From contig CALXRR010000005.1 of the NCBI GenBank assembly GCA_944390905.1, forward strand, positions 1 to 54,511: a DNA stretch of 54,511 bases, read 5' to 3'. The notes beneath the pieces were generated by a model, which was not told where the DNA came from, made no database searches, and was given only the letters and a program-made list of their open reading frames with translations. How positions within the stretch are numbered: position 1 is the stretch's first letter; every line of letters starts with the position of its first letter. This document shows, piece after piece, positions 42,690 through 51,826 of the stretch. This DNA is from an uncultured Alphaproteobacteria bacterium (GTDB lineage Bacteria; Pseudomonadota; Alphaproteobacteria; RF32; CAG-239). A program made the translations under genes and the position numbers.

Positions 42690-42909
42690 TTTGAAAGAGC
42701 GAGGGCGCTCTTTTGAGGGATATAGTAAAATCCCTTTGTTTTTTTTAATTCACACGCAGGCAAGGCGGGACAGGCTTTTTAGTTGGCTTGGGTTCGCTCC
42801 GGTGCTTAGGAATACGTCAGAAGAGCTCTGATACTTAGATAGGGCACTTCGGGCTCAGGAATAAGCCAAACGTCTGCGGAGGTACAACCGGAAAAAAGGA
42901 ATATAAAAT
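42690..42909 (+). promoter_or_regulatory. rpsB-tsf leader with two terminator-like hairpins
   Basis: AAAGAGCG/CGCTCTTT (about 42701-42720) forms a tight hairpin, and GGGAT/ATCCC followed by TTTGTTTTTTTT (about 42718-42750) looks like an intrinsic terminator well before the gene. A GC-rich structured stretch follows to the start codon. In other bacteria S2 represses its own rpsB-tsf operon through such a leader, so feedback or attenuation is likely here. It fills the gap between parE and rpsB; no gene is seen in it. Confidence 0.5.
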
Positions 42910-43710
42910 ATGACTCTTCCTACTTTTACTATGCGTCAGATGATTGAAGCTGGCGTACACTTCGGACACCACGCTCGTCGCTGGAATCCGCAAATGGCTC
43001 CGTATATCTACGGCAAAAAAGATAATGTTCATATCATTGATTTGCGCAAAACTTATCCGATGCTCTATACTGCTTTGGCTACGGCTCGCGATGTGGCTGC
43101 TAACGGTGGTCGCGTTTTGTTTGTCGGAACCAAAAGACAGGCTCAGGACATTATTAAAGAAAACGCTGAGAGATGCGGTCAGTTCTATGTGAACTATCGT
43201 TGGTTGGGTGGTATGCTCACCAACTGGAAAACCGTTCATAAATCTATTTCTCGTTTGGTTAAGCTCAACGAAATGGCTGAAAAAAATGCTTATGAAGGCT
43301 ACACCAAAAAAGAAATGCTCAATATGAAAAAAGAGCAAGAGAAACTGGCTCAGGAATTGAGCGGTATTATGAATATGGGCGGTCAGCCGGATTTGTTGTT
43401 CGTAGTTGATACAACTAAAGAAACTCTGGCTATCAAAGAAGCCAAAAAGCTCGGTATTCCGGTTATCGGTATTACCGATACTAATGCTAACCCCAATGAT
43501 GTTGATTTGCCGGTTCCGGGCAACGATGACGCTATTCGCGCTATTCAGCTCTATTGCGAACTGATGTCTTCTGCCATCATTGACGGTATGCAGGCTGAAA
43601 TCGCTTCTCAGGGCTTGAAAGTTGAAGAAATCGTTGACGGTGAGGCTGATGCCAAACCGGCTAAAAAGAAATCTTCTCGCAAAGCTAAAGAAGAAAGCGC
43701 TGAAGCTTAA
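42910..43710 (+). CDS. rpsB: 30S ribosomal protein S2
   Basis: The 266-residue product has the S2 pattern: MTLPTFTMRQMIEAGVHFGHH, RRWNPQMAPYIYG, FVGTKRQAQ, VNYRWLGGMLTNW and PVIGITDTNANP. A basic tail (AKPAKKKSSRKAKEE) follows. AAAGGA precedes the ATG. tsf follows after 99 bases. Confidence 0.97.
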   Translation: MTLPTFTMRQMIEAGVHFGHHARRWNPQMAPYIYGKKDNVHIIDLRKTYPMLYTALATARDVAANGGRVLFVGTKRQAQDIIKENAERCGQFYVNYRWLGGMLTNWKTVHKSISRLVKLNEMAEKNAYEGYTKKEMLNMKKEQEKLAQELSGIMNMGGQPDLLFVVDTTKETLAIKEAKKLGIPVIGITDTNANPNDVDLPVPGNDDAIRAIQLYCELMSSAIIDGMQAEIASQGLKVEEIVDGEADAKPAKKKSSRKAKEESAEA

Positions 43711-43744
43711 ATCTGAATAGCTAAAGAGTTAGCTGCTTGCTAGG

Positions 43745-43772
43745 GCGGCGCGCATCTCGTGCCGCCGCCTGA
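43745..43772 (+). promoter_or_regulatory. Hairpin between rpsB and tsf
   Basis: GGCGGC and GCCGCC with neighbouring bases form a GC-rich hairpin without a T-run. It may set the rpsB/tsf ratio by partial attenuation or by RNA processing. Confidence 0.4.
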
Positions 43773-43809
43773 TTTATATAAAACATCTTAAAAACAGGAA
43801 AATCAAAAA

Positions 43810-44736
43810 ATGACAGATATTACCGCCGCAATGGTTAAAGAATTGAGAGAAACTACTGGAGCCGGTATGCTTGATTGCAAAAAGGCTTTGACTGAAACCG
43901 CCGGAGATATGGAAAAGGCTGTTGACTGGTTGCGCAAAAAAGGTTTGGCTTCTGCCGCTAAAAAAGCCAGCCGTATTGCAGCTGAAGGATTGGTCGCTGT
44001 GGCCGTTGAAGGAAATAAAGGCGCGGTTGTCGAAGTAAACTCTGAAACCGACTTCGTTGCTAAAAATGAAATTTTCCAAGAATATGTTGAAGATGCCGCT
44101 AAAGTTGCTTTGATGAGCAATGGCGATGTTGAGGCTATGAAAGCCGTTACCTGCCCCAAAGCCGGAAAAGCTTTTGGTGAGCGTTTGACTGATATGATTG
44201 CTAAAATCGGTGAAAATATGAACCTTCGCCGTGCAAAAGTATTAGAAGTAAAAGATGGTGTTGTGGCTTCTTACATTCACAGTGCTGCTCGTCCGGGTTT
44301 GGGCAAAATCGGCGTTTTGGTGGCTTTAGAGTCAACTGCTGATAAAGCTAAATTACAAGAACTCGGTAAGCATATTGCTATGCACATTGCTGCTTCTAAC
44401 CCGTTGTTCCACACCATTGCCGATGTAGCTCCGGAAGCTTTGGAACGTGAAAAAGCTATCTTCTCTGAGCAGGCTGCTGCTTCTGGAAAGCCGGCTAATA
44501 TCATCGAGAAAATGGTTGAAGGTCGTATTCGTAAATATTACGAAGAAGTTGTTTTGGAAGAACAGGCTTATATTATGGATCCTGACAAAAAGGTGAAAGA
44601 TATTATTGCCAATGCTGAAAAAGAGTTGGGCGCTCCGGTAAAATTGGCCGGATATGTTTGCTTCAAACTCGGTGAAGGCCTCCAGAAAAAAGAAGAGGAC
44701 TTTGCCGCTGAAGTGGCTGCCCAATTGGCTCACTAA
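43810..44736 (+). CDS. tsf: Translation elongation factor Ts
   Basis: The 308-residue product starts [27 protein letters not shown], the UBA-like signature, with [12 protein letters not shown] at about residues 77-88 and the coiled subdomain near [15 protein letters not shown]. It recycles EF-Tu-GDP. AGGAAAATC precedes the ATG. A strong terminator follows. Confidence 0.97.
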   Translation: MTDITAAMVKELRETTGAGMLDCKKALTETAGDMEKAVDWLRKKGLASAAKKASRIAAEGLVAVAVEGNKGAVVEVNSETDFVAKNEIFQEYVEDAAKVALMSNGDVEAMKAVTCPKAGKAFGERLTDMIAKIGENMNLRRAKVLEVKDGVVASYIHSAARPGLGKIGVLVALESTADKAKLQELGKHIAMHIAASNPLFHTIADVAPEALEREKAIFSEQAAASGKPANIIEKMVEGRIRKYYEEVVLEEQAYIMDPDKKVKDIIANAEKELGAPVKLAGYVCFKLGEGLQKKEEDFAAEVAAQLAH

Positions 44737-44756
44737 TCGCAAGTGTTCACATAAAC

Positions 44757-44787
44757 AAAACCGCTCTCAACTGAGGGCGGTTTTTTT
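44757..44787 (+). terminator. tsf terminator
   Basis: AAAACCGCTCTC and GAGGGCGGTTTT form a 12 bp stem (one G-T pair) with a 4-base loop, followed by TTT. Confidence 0.85.
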
Positions 44788-44803
44788 GATGTTAAACGGA
44801 GAT

Positions 44804-45166
44804 TTACCAAGCGATGTTGTCGGCCAAAATCTGCTCTATCAACTGCTCAGCATAGTCAAGTGACGTAATACAATGACGCCCCTCTCCTTGTGATGATAAA
44901 AAATCTGCCTGACGATAGTCCGGAGAATTGCGAAGGTTATGGATATGATATTTCAGCATTTGCAATGCTTTCAAATCATCAAACCTTTTGAGCACTGATG
45001 CTGACTGGCAAGAAATCAGCAGCGATGACAGAATTTGGTAGTTTTGAAAATTGAGAGACTTGAAACAAACCGCCCTTTTAGACTTTTGCATATCAGCAAT
45101 AGTCAGGTTACGGGCAACGGCTAGCTTGGCAATCTCATTTGATAAAATAATTTTTTTATTTTCCAT
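44804..45166 (-). CDS. Hypothetical protein, 120 residues
   Basis: The product has no signal, membrane segment or recognised domain. It is mostly helical, with three Cys and a central FDDLKALQMLKYHIHNL. The ATG at 45166 has no strong ribosome-binding site. It lies convergent with tsf and tandem with the metallophosphoesterase gene at 45257-46054. Moderate codon quality and an isolated position leave some doubt that it is expressed. Confidence 0.5.
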   Translation of the reverse strand: MENKKIILSNEIAKLAVARNLTIADMQKSKRAVCFKSLNFQNYQILSSLLISCQSASVLKRFDDLKALQMLKYHIHNLRNSPDYRQADFLSSQGEGRHCITSLDYAEQLIEQILADNIAW

Positions 45167-45256
45167 AATTTTAAATTATAAATTAGACATAATGATATTT
45201 AAGTATGGCTATGTGTAGCATACTTTAAGCGTTTGTCAATAGACAAAAAGCAAATT

Positions 45257-46054
45257 CTACTCAAAAATGATGCTGACGATTTCGGGCTTGGTATTAAAAC
45301 GCAGCGGCAAAAGGCTGGTGCCCAGCCCTTTGCTGACTATCATTTGTTTGCCGCCTTCCTCAATAAAGCCCTTAGCATAGCGCTGACCATAGCGTGAGGG
45401 GACTATCGGTGAGCCGATTAGCGGCAGGGTAACTTGTCCGCCGTGAGTATGGCCGGCCAAAGTAAGCAAAACACGCGGTGGAACATCTGGAAAAATATCC
45501 GGTGAGTGAGTTATGAGAATCGTATCACTGTGGCAATGTTTGAGTGCTTTAGAGATATTGGGGCGACGGGTGATGAGGTCTTCTACTCCGGATAAGCACA
45601 ATGAGTGGCCTTTATAATCAATATCAACACTATTATCGGCTAAAACAGTAATACCGGCTTGGCGAAGCGCGTCGGCGACTTCTTCTCCGCCATACATCCA
45701 ATCGTGATTACCCAGAACAGAATAAACCCCGTAATGAGCCTTTAAACGCGATAATTCCGAGGCAATATCTGATATCGGCATGGAGGATTTTTGCTGGTGT
45801 CCTTTTACAAAATCACCGCCTAAAATAACGATGTCAGGATGTTGCCGGTTAATGGTTGTGACTATATTATGCAAGCGTTTGTGATGTTTTGGGGCAATAT
45901 GAAAATCACTGGCAAAGACAATCTTGAGCCCGCGAAACTTATCGGATTTAATCTTATAGCGTTTAACCTCAAGGGTATTCGGCTCAATAAATATTGACCA
46001 AACTCCCAGTAAAATGCCAAGCAACAATATTAAAACAAAAAAAATCGGTCTCAT
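45257..46054 (-). CDS. Membrane-anchored metallophosphoesterase, YaeI-like
   Basis: The product of about 265 residues has one N-terminal membrane segment (about 3-22) and a calcineurin-like phosphoesterase domain: FASDFHIAP, LGGDFVKG, LGNHDW, ITHSPD and AGHTHGGQ carry the metal ligands. Relatives are YaeI-like and related enzymes of phospholipid or lipid A metabolism; the substrate is unknown. I chose the ATG at 46054, where the hydrophobic segment begins; a TTG at 46096 is possible. Confidence 0.88.
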   Translation of the reverse strand: MRPIFFVLILLLGILLGVWSIFIEPNTLEVKRYKIKSDKFRGLKIVFASDFHIAPKHHKRLHNIVTTINRQHPDIVILGGDFVKGHQQKSSMPISDIASELSRLKAHYGVYSVLGNHDWMYGGEEVADALRQAGITVLADNSVDIDYKGHSLCLSGVEDLITRRPNISKALKHCHSDTILITHSPDIFPDVPPRVLLTLAGHTHGGQVTLPLIGSPIVPSRYGQRYAKGFIEEGGKQMIVSKGLGTSLLPLRFNTKPEIVSIIFE

Positions 46055-46186
46055 GCTTGTGAGTTTATATAAACTATTGAGTGAGGTCAACAACAACTTA
46101 ATTTATTTGCTTAATGTTGACCAATTTTTAATAATCATATTCATAGAATCCCAACAAAATAAATTTTAATTTAGGGACAAGTTGAT

Positions 46187-46528
46187 ATGAGGCCGTTGTA
46201 TCCGGTTTTGCTTTTGATAATTTCAAACGTGTTTATGACTTTTGCTTGGTATGGACATTTGAAGTTTAAGTCTACGGCATTGTGGGTTGTGATTTTGGCG
46301 AGTTGGGGAATCGCATTTTTGGAGTATTGTTTTCAGGTGCCGGCCAACCGTATCGGGCATGATTATTTTGACGCGGCTCAGCTGAAAATTATGCAGGAGG
46401 CTATTACCGTTGTTGTATTTTGCATCTTTTCAGTATTATACCTGAAAGAAGAGCTGAAATGGAACTATCTTATCGGCTTTGCTTTGATTTTGCTGGCGGT
46501 GTTTTTTGTATTCAAAAAATGGGATTAG
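46187..46528 (+). CDS. DMT-superfamily small membrane protein (DUF486)
   Basis: The 113-residue product has four membrane segments and the DUF486 pattern: SNVFMTFAWYGHLKF, ASWGIAFLEYCFQVPANRIG and LKIMQEAITVVVFCIFSVLYLKEELKW. This family is widespread and of unknown function, related in fold to small drug/metabolite transporters. AGGGACA precedes the ATG by about 9 bases. Confidence 0.88.
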   Translation: MRPLYPVLLLIISNVFMTFAWYGHLKFKSTALWVVILASWGIAFLEYCFQVPANRIGHDYFDAAQLKIMQEAITVVVFCIFSVLYLKEELKWNYLIGFALILLAVFFVFKKWD

Positions 46529-46565
46529 ATATTATAAAAGCCCTCTTAAAGAGGGCTTTAGAAAC

Positions 46566-46642
46566 TGGCGCACTCGGCGGGATTCGAACTCACAACCTTC
46601 TGATCCGTAGTCAGATGCTCTATCCAATTGAGCTACGAGTGC
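46566..46642 (-). tRNA. tRNA-Arg(ACG)
   Basis: A full cloverleaf is visible: acceptor GCACTCG/CGAGTGC, anticodon stem TCTGA/TCAGA with loop CTACGGA giving ACG, T-arm with GTTCGAATC, discriminator G and encoded CCA. It reads CGN codons after inosine modification at the first anticodon base. Confidence 0.95.
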
Positions 46643-46860
46643 ATCGTAACAACGTTATGTTTAATACATCGATTCATTTTATTTTGCAAGCAAAATTTTC
46701 ATTAAATTTAAAAGAATTTTAATCTATTGCGTTTAGAGTGGTGAGCAATGATAATAAAAATCGGGAATATCGCGATTTTTTTATAAAATTGCCTTTACAA
46801 AATTTTATAAAAGTGTAAAACAGAGTTGTTATATAACAGAATTTATTAAAAGGTACTCTA

Positions 46861-47973
46861 ATGAAAAACATTGCAACAAAATTGTCTTTGGTATCGCTGT
46901 CTTTTATGATGTTAAGCGGATGTACTTTCAGTTCAGATGCTTTATTCCCTTCTATCAGCGGGAGTTCCGGACAGGAAATGAATATCTCTGATGATAATTC
47001 AGGAGAGATTGTGCCTGTTTTAGGGACTACCGATTTTAAACCGATTGAGGTTTCTGACGGTGATAATACCGGTACCTTTGTCGGGCAAAAAGTGATTTCT
47101 TTCAGAAATGAGCTGACTCAGTTGCAGAAATCTATTCAGCAATATAATGAGGAATTACAGAAGATTAGAGCTTCCGTCATCAATAATGCTTTGCAGTACC
47201 ACAAGGCTATCGGCGGAATCGAGGCTAAGCTCCAAGTCGGAACGACTCCGGGTAACCCTCATATGTATGCTATGCTTCAACAAGCTCAGCTCAATATTCA
47301 GACCATGAATGCTAATACAGACGCTCTTAACCAGTTGTCTGCCAGAGTATCTTCTGATGCGGCGATGACCGGATATTTGTTAGATTCGATTCGGGCTGCT
47401 TATGGGGTGTCTGGTGCCGTTGATGAGGACCATCGCCAATTGCGAATCCTTGAAAACGAAACAAATCAGACTTCTATCCTTATCAACAGTCTGTTATCTG
47501 AGGTGAACTCTGATGTGGCGCGTCAGGCTCAATATGTGGAGACAGCCAGAAATTATATCGTTGATTTGAATGATGCGATTAAAGTCGGAAGCTATGGTGT
47601 GAATAATGCGCCACTCCCATCGACACAAGCGTCTGCCGGAAGCCCGCTGTTGGTCAACAGTGCCGCAAGTATGGATTTGAACAACAGCAAGCCTTTGTTT
47701 GTGGCTAAGTTCAACAAGTCTAATGTAAACTACAAAGATGGTTTGCGCCGTGCCGTAAGTAATGCTGTGGCTAAGAAACCTTCTGTAATGTTTGATATTG
47801 TTGCGATTAGTCCGGCAAGCGGGTCTCAGTTGGCTAAAAATAATGTTCAGAAAAATGCTACCGAGATTTTCAGCGAGATTATAAATCTGGGTGTGGGAGC
47901 TGACAAAATCAGCATCTCTTCCAAGACCAGTAGCGATACAAACACTCCTGAAGTGCGTATCTATGTGAAATAG
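46861..47973 (+). CDS. Lipoprotein of unknown function
   Basis: The 370-residue product has a lipobox LSGC (Cys at about residue 21). The middle (about residues 85-240) is a long helical region with coiled-coil character and Asn/Gln-rich turns; the end (about 275-370) has SVMFDIVAISPASGS and an OmpA-like-looking rhythm (DKISISSKTSS), suggesting peptidoglycan or partner binding, but I see no clear OmpA signature. AGGTACTCT lies before the ATG. It stands alone between tRNA genes. Confidence 0.7.
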   Translation: MKNIATKLSLVSLSFMMLSGCTFSSDALFPSISGSSGQEMNISDDNSGEIVPVLGTTDFKPIEVSDGDNTGTFVGQKVISFRNELTQLQKSIQQYNEELQKIRASVINNALQYHKAIGGIEAKLQVGTTPGNPHMYAMLQQAQLNIQTMNANTDALNQLSARVSSDAAMTGYLLDSIRAAYGVSGAVDEDHRQLRILENETNQTSILINSLLSEVNSDVARQAQYVETARNYIVDLNDAIKVGSYGVNNAPLPSTQASAGSPLLVNSAASMDLNNSKPLFVAKFNKSNVNYKDGLRRAVSNAVAKKPSVMFDIVAISPASGSQLAKNNVQKNATEIFSEIINLGVGADKISISSKTSSDTNTPEVRIYVK

Positions 47974-47992
47974 TCTGCTTGGCGAAAGATTT

Positions 47993-48019
47993 AAGCCTGC
48001 TTTTCAGCAGGCTTTTTTT
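47993..48019 (+). terminator. Terminator of the lipoprotein gene
   Basis: AAGCCTGC and GCAGGCTT with a TTTTCA loop, followed by TTTTT. Confidence 0.85.
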
Positions 48020-48077
48020 ATATGATATTTATTTTACAAAAAAAACCTTCCTTTGATAAGGAAGGTAGCAAAAAAAA

Positions 48078-48153
48078 TGGTGGAGCTAAGGAGGATCGAA
48101 CTCCTGACCTACTGATTGCGAACCAGTCGCTCTCCCAACTGAGCTATAGCCCC
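48078..48153 (-). tRNA. tRNA-Ala(CGC)
   Basis: Acceptor GGGGCTA pairs with TAGCTCC, the anticodon stem is ACTGG/TCAGT with loop TTCGCAA giving CGC, the T-loop is GTTCGATCC and CCA is encoded. It would read GCG. Confidence 0.92.
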
Positions 48154-48192
48154 GGTGAAACAAAACCGCCTCAAAGGGCGGTCTTAAAAAAT

Positions 48193-48268
<76 letters not shown>

Positions 48269-48455
48269 AACGGCAAATCAGAATATAATTAAACAAAAAT
48301 AAAAAGTCAAACATTTTTATAAAAAAAACTACAATATTTGAGTTTTGAGGCAAAAAAATATGCTTTTTTAGCATTGCAAAAAAAATTATATTGTGCTTAA
48401 TATCCTCATATGTGAACTATTTTTATTTGTTATAATTAAATAATACTTAATTTAT

Positions 48456-49112
48456 ATGGAAAAAATTATTATAGCTATTTTAGGGGCTCCGGGAAGCGGA
48501 AAAAGTACGGTTCGTAAGATGATTTATAGGGAGCTGGTGAATTTTTATAAAATACCTCAAAACGAAATACAGACTTTTTCGGTTGGGGAATTAATTCGCA
48601 AAAGAATTAATGAAGATGGTGAATATGCTCTGCGAAATGCTCAAATCATTCGTGACGGTTTGTTCATTCCTACGAGCGAATGGGAAAGCATGTTGGCTGA
48701 AATGTTGAGCAATAAATTTCAGATTACGGTCTTTGATGGATATTTGGTCAATGTTGAAGCTATTAAATGTTTTATAAAGCTAACACATGCTATAAAAACT
48801 TTTATTTTTTGTTGCGAAACTTCAGTGGTTGAGATTTTGCGGAGAATCAAACATCGCGTGGTGTGTCCGTCGTGCTCTTTTTGCGGGAATGACTGCTTTA
48901 GCCTCTGCCCGAATTGCGGAAAGACTTTAGTCCGCAGGCCTGATGATAAAAATATTTTGGAAAGGCTGGAAAAATATACTCAGACAGCTCAAGTCCAAAA
49001 GAATTTGCTGATGAGCGAATATGGTGATAATTTTAGGATTATTCCTTATGAAGTTCCTTATAGGGTTTCGGTTTCGTTGCTGTGTTCGCAACTCATCGGT
49101 AGATATATATAA
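48456..49112 (+). CDS. Adenylate-kinase-like protein with zinc LID
   Basis: The 218-residue product has a P-loop GAPGSGKST (about residues 10-18), the NMP-binding FSVGELIRKRI, an FDGYLVN stretch and a LID with four cysteines in CPSC...CFSLCPNC followed by a RRPDDK motif (about 140-170). This is the plan of a bacterial adenylate kinase with a zinc-binding LID. It is divergent from ordinary Adk, so its nucleotide specificity is not certain, and another adk probably serves general metabolism. Confidence 0.7.
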   Translation: MEKIIIAILGAPGSGKSTVRKMIYRELVNFYKIPQNEIQTFSVGELIRKRINEDGEYALRNAQIIRDGLFIPTSEWESMLAEMLSNKFQITVFDGYLVNVEAIKCFIKLTHAIKTFIFCCETSVVEILRRIKHRVVCPSCSFCGNDCFSLCPNCGKTLVRRPDDKNILERLEKYTQTAQVQKNLLMSEYGDNFRIIPYEVPYRVSVSLLCSQLIGRYI

Positions 49113-49118
49113 AACTCA

Positions 49119-49160
49119 GCCGCCTTTCATTGATGTAATGAAAGGCGGTTTGGCTTTTTT
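49119..49160. terminator. Bidirectional terminator between convergent genes
   Basis: CCGCCTTTCATT and AATGAAAGGCGG form a perfect 12 bp stem with a 5-base loop. TTTGGCTTTTTT follows on the plus strand and an A-run precedes it, giving T's for the minus gene. Confidence 0.8.
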
Positions 49161-49629
49161 AAGAATCTCCGGCAAAGACTTTGCTATATCCGGAAAAACA
49201 ACCTTGTGCCCATGCCATCAGGAGCTCTGATGAACGGGTGAAAGTATCATAATGTTCAGAAACAGCCTTAAAACCCTGACTTTGGTAAAAGCGCAAAGCA
49301 TTTTTGTTTTGGGCAAAAACACGCAGCGACATATTAGGACGGCGGCGGCGAACATAGCGCAAAAGTTTGGTTCCTATTCGGCTGCGCTGCCATAGCGGAT
49401 GCACAAAAAGAGCCCCGATAAAATTGTTATCCATCAGAGATATAAAGCCTTTGATTTGGCGTTTGTCCTCATAAACATAGGTATTTGACTGTGGCAGATA
49501 ATGGTCTCGAATGGTGGGTAACATTTGCCCCCAATATTCTGATGGTATAAAACTATGAGCTTTGACACTGGATTCAAGCCATAATTTCAGGATTTTTTCA
49601 AAATCGGCAGTGTTTGCTTTTCTTATCAT
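49159..49629 (-). CDS. GNAT-family N-acetyltransferase
   Basis: The product of about 156 residues has the acetyl-CoA-binding segment of GNAT enzymes: GALFVHPLWQRSRIGTKLL (about residues 77-95), then NKNALRFYQSQGF. It resembles YjaB-type acetyltransferases; the substrate is unknown. The ATG at 49629 has GAGGG upstream; an upstream in-frame start at 49641 would add four residues. Confidence 0.82.
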   Translation of the reverse strand: MIRKANTADFEKILKLWLESSVKAHSFIPSEYWGQMLPTIRDHYLPQSNTYVYEDKRQIKGFISLMDNNFIGALFVHPLWQRSRIGTKLLRYVRRRRPNMSLRVFAQNKNALRFYQSQGFKAVSEHYDTFTRSSELLMAWAQGCFSGYSKVFAGDS

Positions 49630-49684
49630 AGACCCTCTCACTTCTGTGGTTGAAGGTTTATAACATACTTATTATTAATTAAAC

Positions 49685-50665
49685 CTAAAGATTAAATAAA
49701 TTGTCAATCTCTGATGCAATTTTAGCGGCCGGATTAAGTGTCAACCGAGGTTTGAAATCGGACGAATCAGTCTCAAGAGCGGCAGCGTAGCCTTCTGAAA
49801 CCAGCGAATCAACAAAGCGATGATGCTTGGGCGTGAGCCAATCTCGCCTGCTGAAAATATATACAGGTTTGCCGGTACCGCATGCCTCACAGCACATGCT
49901 GACAGAATCGCCACTGACTAAAATATAGTCCGCACAGGCTAAATAGCCCATATAAGGATTGGCCTTGTTATCACCGATTAAATAAGTATAAGCCGGAATC
50001 GATGAGAGCTGTTGCAAAATAATTTGCTCGCCCTCAATACCGGTGCGGCGGGAATCGGTAATCAGCAGGCTGCCGCCACGGGATTGATGAAAGTTTTTAA
50101 TTGCGGCGCCAAAGGCCAAAGCATCATCTGAAGAAAAGCCTTTACCTTTAATTTTGCCGCCGATAATGACCGCGGTCAGTGGCCTTGGCAATGAGGCAAA
50201 TGTGTCTTGCCATTGGGCTTGAGCGGCGGATAAGCTTTCAGGCGTGATGCGATGCGGTGAGCCGGTGATAAAAAGGACATTGTCTCCACTGATTTTGCCG
50301 CGGTCGTGCTCGGGTATAACTATCAAGTCAAAATCTTTATGCCCAAACATTCCGGGATAGAGGAGCTGGACTATTTTACTGTGATTATGAGAGTGTTTTT
50401 TTATCCAGCGGACAACAGGTGCCGAGCGGCGGCTGCCTGACAAAACGACATCAGGAAAATCTGAGCTTATACCGGCTTTTGATGATTGGCTGATACCGAT
50501 GAGCGAGCGCCCCCTAAAGCAGTTAGGCAAAGCTGAAAAAGGGGTATATTCAATCTTTTTTTCAATAATCTGATAGCCTTTATCGGCCAGATACATGCCC
50601 ACTCCGCGGATTTGTCCCGCGCTGCCTTTGCGGTCATCAATTAACAGCCATGCAACTTTTTTCAT
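49685..50665 (-). CDS. ELM1/DUF1022-family protein
   Basis: The 326-residue product has the ELM1/DUF1022 pattern: LLIDDRKGSAGQ at the start, PDVVLSGSRRSAPVVRWI, GGKIKGKGFS and the glycosyltransferase-like end SGDSVSMCCEACGTGKPVYIF. Bacterial members look like nucleotide-sugar glycosyltransferases of the GT-B fold; eukaryotic ELM1 acts in mitochondrial fission. The reaction in this family is not settled, so I give none. Confidence 0.8.
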   Translation of the reverse strand: MKKVAWLLIDDRKGSAGQIRGVGMYLADKGYQIIEKKIEYTPFSALPNCFRGRSLIGISQSSKAGISSDFPDVVLSGSRRSAPVVRWIKKHSHNHSKIVQLLYPGMFGHKDFDLIVIPEHDRGKISGDNVLFITGSPHRITPESLSAAQAQWQDTFASLPRPLTAVIIGGKIKGKGFSSDDALAFGAAIKNFHQSRGGSLLITDSRRTGIEGEQIILQQLSSIPAYTYLIGDNKANPYMGYLACADYILVSGDSVSMCCEACGTGKPVYIFSRRDWLTPKHHRFVDSLVSEGYAAALETDSSDFKPRLTLNPAAKIASEIDNLFNL

Positions 50666-50742
50666 GCAATACTAACCTAATATTAAATCTTTATATGTCT
50701 ATACTTTATAATCATTAATCCTTTTACTCAAGGAGAAAAAAA

Positions 50743-51048
50743 ATGAAATTCCCGTTTTTTATGGTTGTTATGGTTTTGGCTCTGTGCTCCCAAACGGCTA
50801 ATGCGCAATATTCGGCGCAAAATGATGCTATGTATTTGGCGACAATTAAAGCTGTGGCTAATTATAAAATTAATGACGAAGAAACTCTTCAGCAGGTCGA
50901 ATCTTTACGGCAAAACAAGATGTTTAATGCAAAATTGCAACGGATGTTAAACAAGCTCAGCAACAAACGCAGCAAAGATACAACCAACCAAAAGGTATTG
51001 GATATTTTAGAAAAAGCCGGAAAAGATATTTATAACCTGTTGGATTAA
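50743..51048 (+). CDS. Small exported protein of unknown function
   Basis: The 101-residue product has a signal peptide ending near ANAQ, then a helical domain with NKLSNKRSKDTTNQK. AAGGAG precedes the ATG with good spacing. No family is recognised. It opens a run of small genes (51112, 51262) leading to the DnaJ-like gene, all on the plus strand. Confidence 0.6.
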   Translation: MKFPFFMVVMVLALCSQTANAQYSAQNDAMYLATIKAVANYKINDEETLQQVESLRQNKMFNAKLQRMLNKLSNKRSKDTTNQKVLDILEKAGKDIYNLLD

Positions 51049-51111
51049 ACTTTGATTAATAAAATTTGTATATACTTAATCCAGAAACAGCTCTGAATAA
51101 GGAGGACGGTC

Positions 51112-51237
51112 ATGAATAATTTGCCGAAAGATATGAAGTCTTTGCTCGAAGAAATCGAAAACTTAAGAGTTTCGCTGTTTAAAGGAGATTTCTTTGGTGC
51201 CGAAAACGATGATATGAATACGGTTGCCGGAGAGTAA
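51112..51237 (+). CDS. Small protein, 41 residues
   Basis: An AAGGAGG ribosome-binding site with good spacing precedes ATG at 51112. The frame of 41 codons encodes a helical acidic peptide (LPKDMKSLLEEIENLRVSLF). It sits 63 bases after the small exported protein and 24 bases before the lipoprotein. I do not recognise it; the strong ribosome-binding site makes translation likely. Confidence 0.5.
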   Translation: MNNLPKDMKSLLEEIENLRVSLFKGDFFGAENDDMNTVAGE

Positions 51238-51261
51238 CATTCTTGTTGTGAAGAGATTGCC

Positions 51262-51765
51262 ATGAAAAAATTTTTGCTGATGTTGGTATTGATGTTTGCC
51301 GTAAGCGGATGCAGCTTGATGAATAATGCTCGCGTTGCCAATGACGAGAAAGAACAGGCTGAAAATGAGGCTTATGAAAAAAGTATGAGCGTTTGGCAAA
51401 AAGACAATAAAGAAATTCATATCAAAAAAGTTGAAAATAATGTAGAGGTGCTGCCCCTAATCAAAGGACGCGTCAGCAAGTTTAAAACCCCTAAACGCCA
51501 AGAAATGACTGTGGCCGAGCTGGAAGAGCAAATCAAGTTCGACTTGTATCGTGACAAATATCAGCGGTTGGTTGAAAATGTGGTCGTAAAAAATCAAAGC
51601 GAAAACAGCGTAACTTATGAATATAAAGATGCTCGGGTCGATGAATTGGCTTTTTTGGCAGTTGAGTATTGCAGAGAGCAAAACAAAAAAACTGCCTTTT
51701 TGCAAAAAATAAGCTTGTATAAAAATCGCGCAAGGTTAGCAACTTTTGACTGCAAAAGCTTGTAA
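51262..51765 (+). CDS. Small lipoprotein of unknown function
   Basis: The 167-residue product has a lipobox VSGC (Cys at about residue 17) and a charged helical mature part with two later Cys. AGAGATTGCC precedes the ATG. No family is recognised. It belongs to the plus-strand run before the DnaJ-like gene. Confidence 0.6.
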   Translation: MKKFLLMLVLMFAVSGCSLMNNARVANDEKEQAENEAYEKSMSVWQKDNKEIHIKKVENNVEVLPLIKGRVSKFKTPKRQEMTVAELEEQIKFDLYRDKYQRLVENVVVKNQSENSVTYEYKDARVDELAFLAVEYCREQNKKTAFLQKISLYKNRARLATFDCKSL

Positions 51766-51826
51766 GCGGGCTTAAGATTCACTATATGAATCATAAGAAG
51801 GTAAAAAATTTTTAAGGTCAAAAGCT

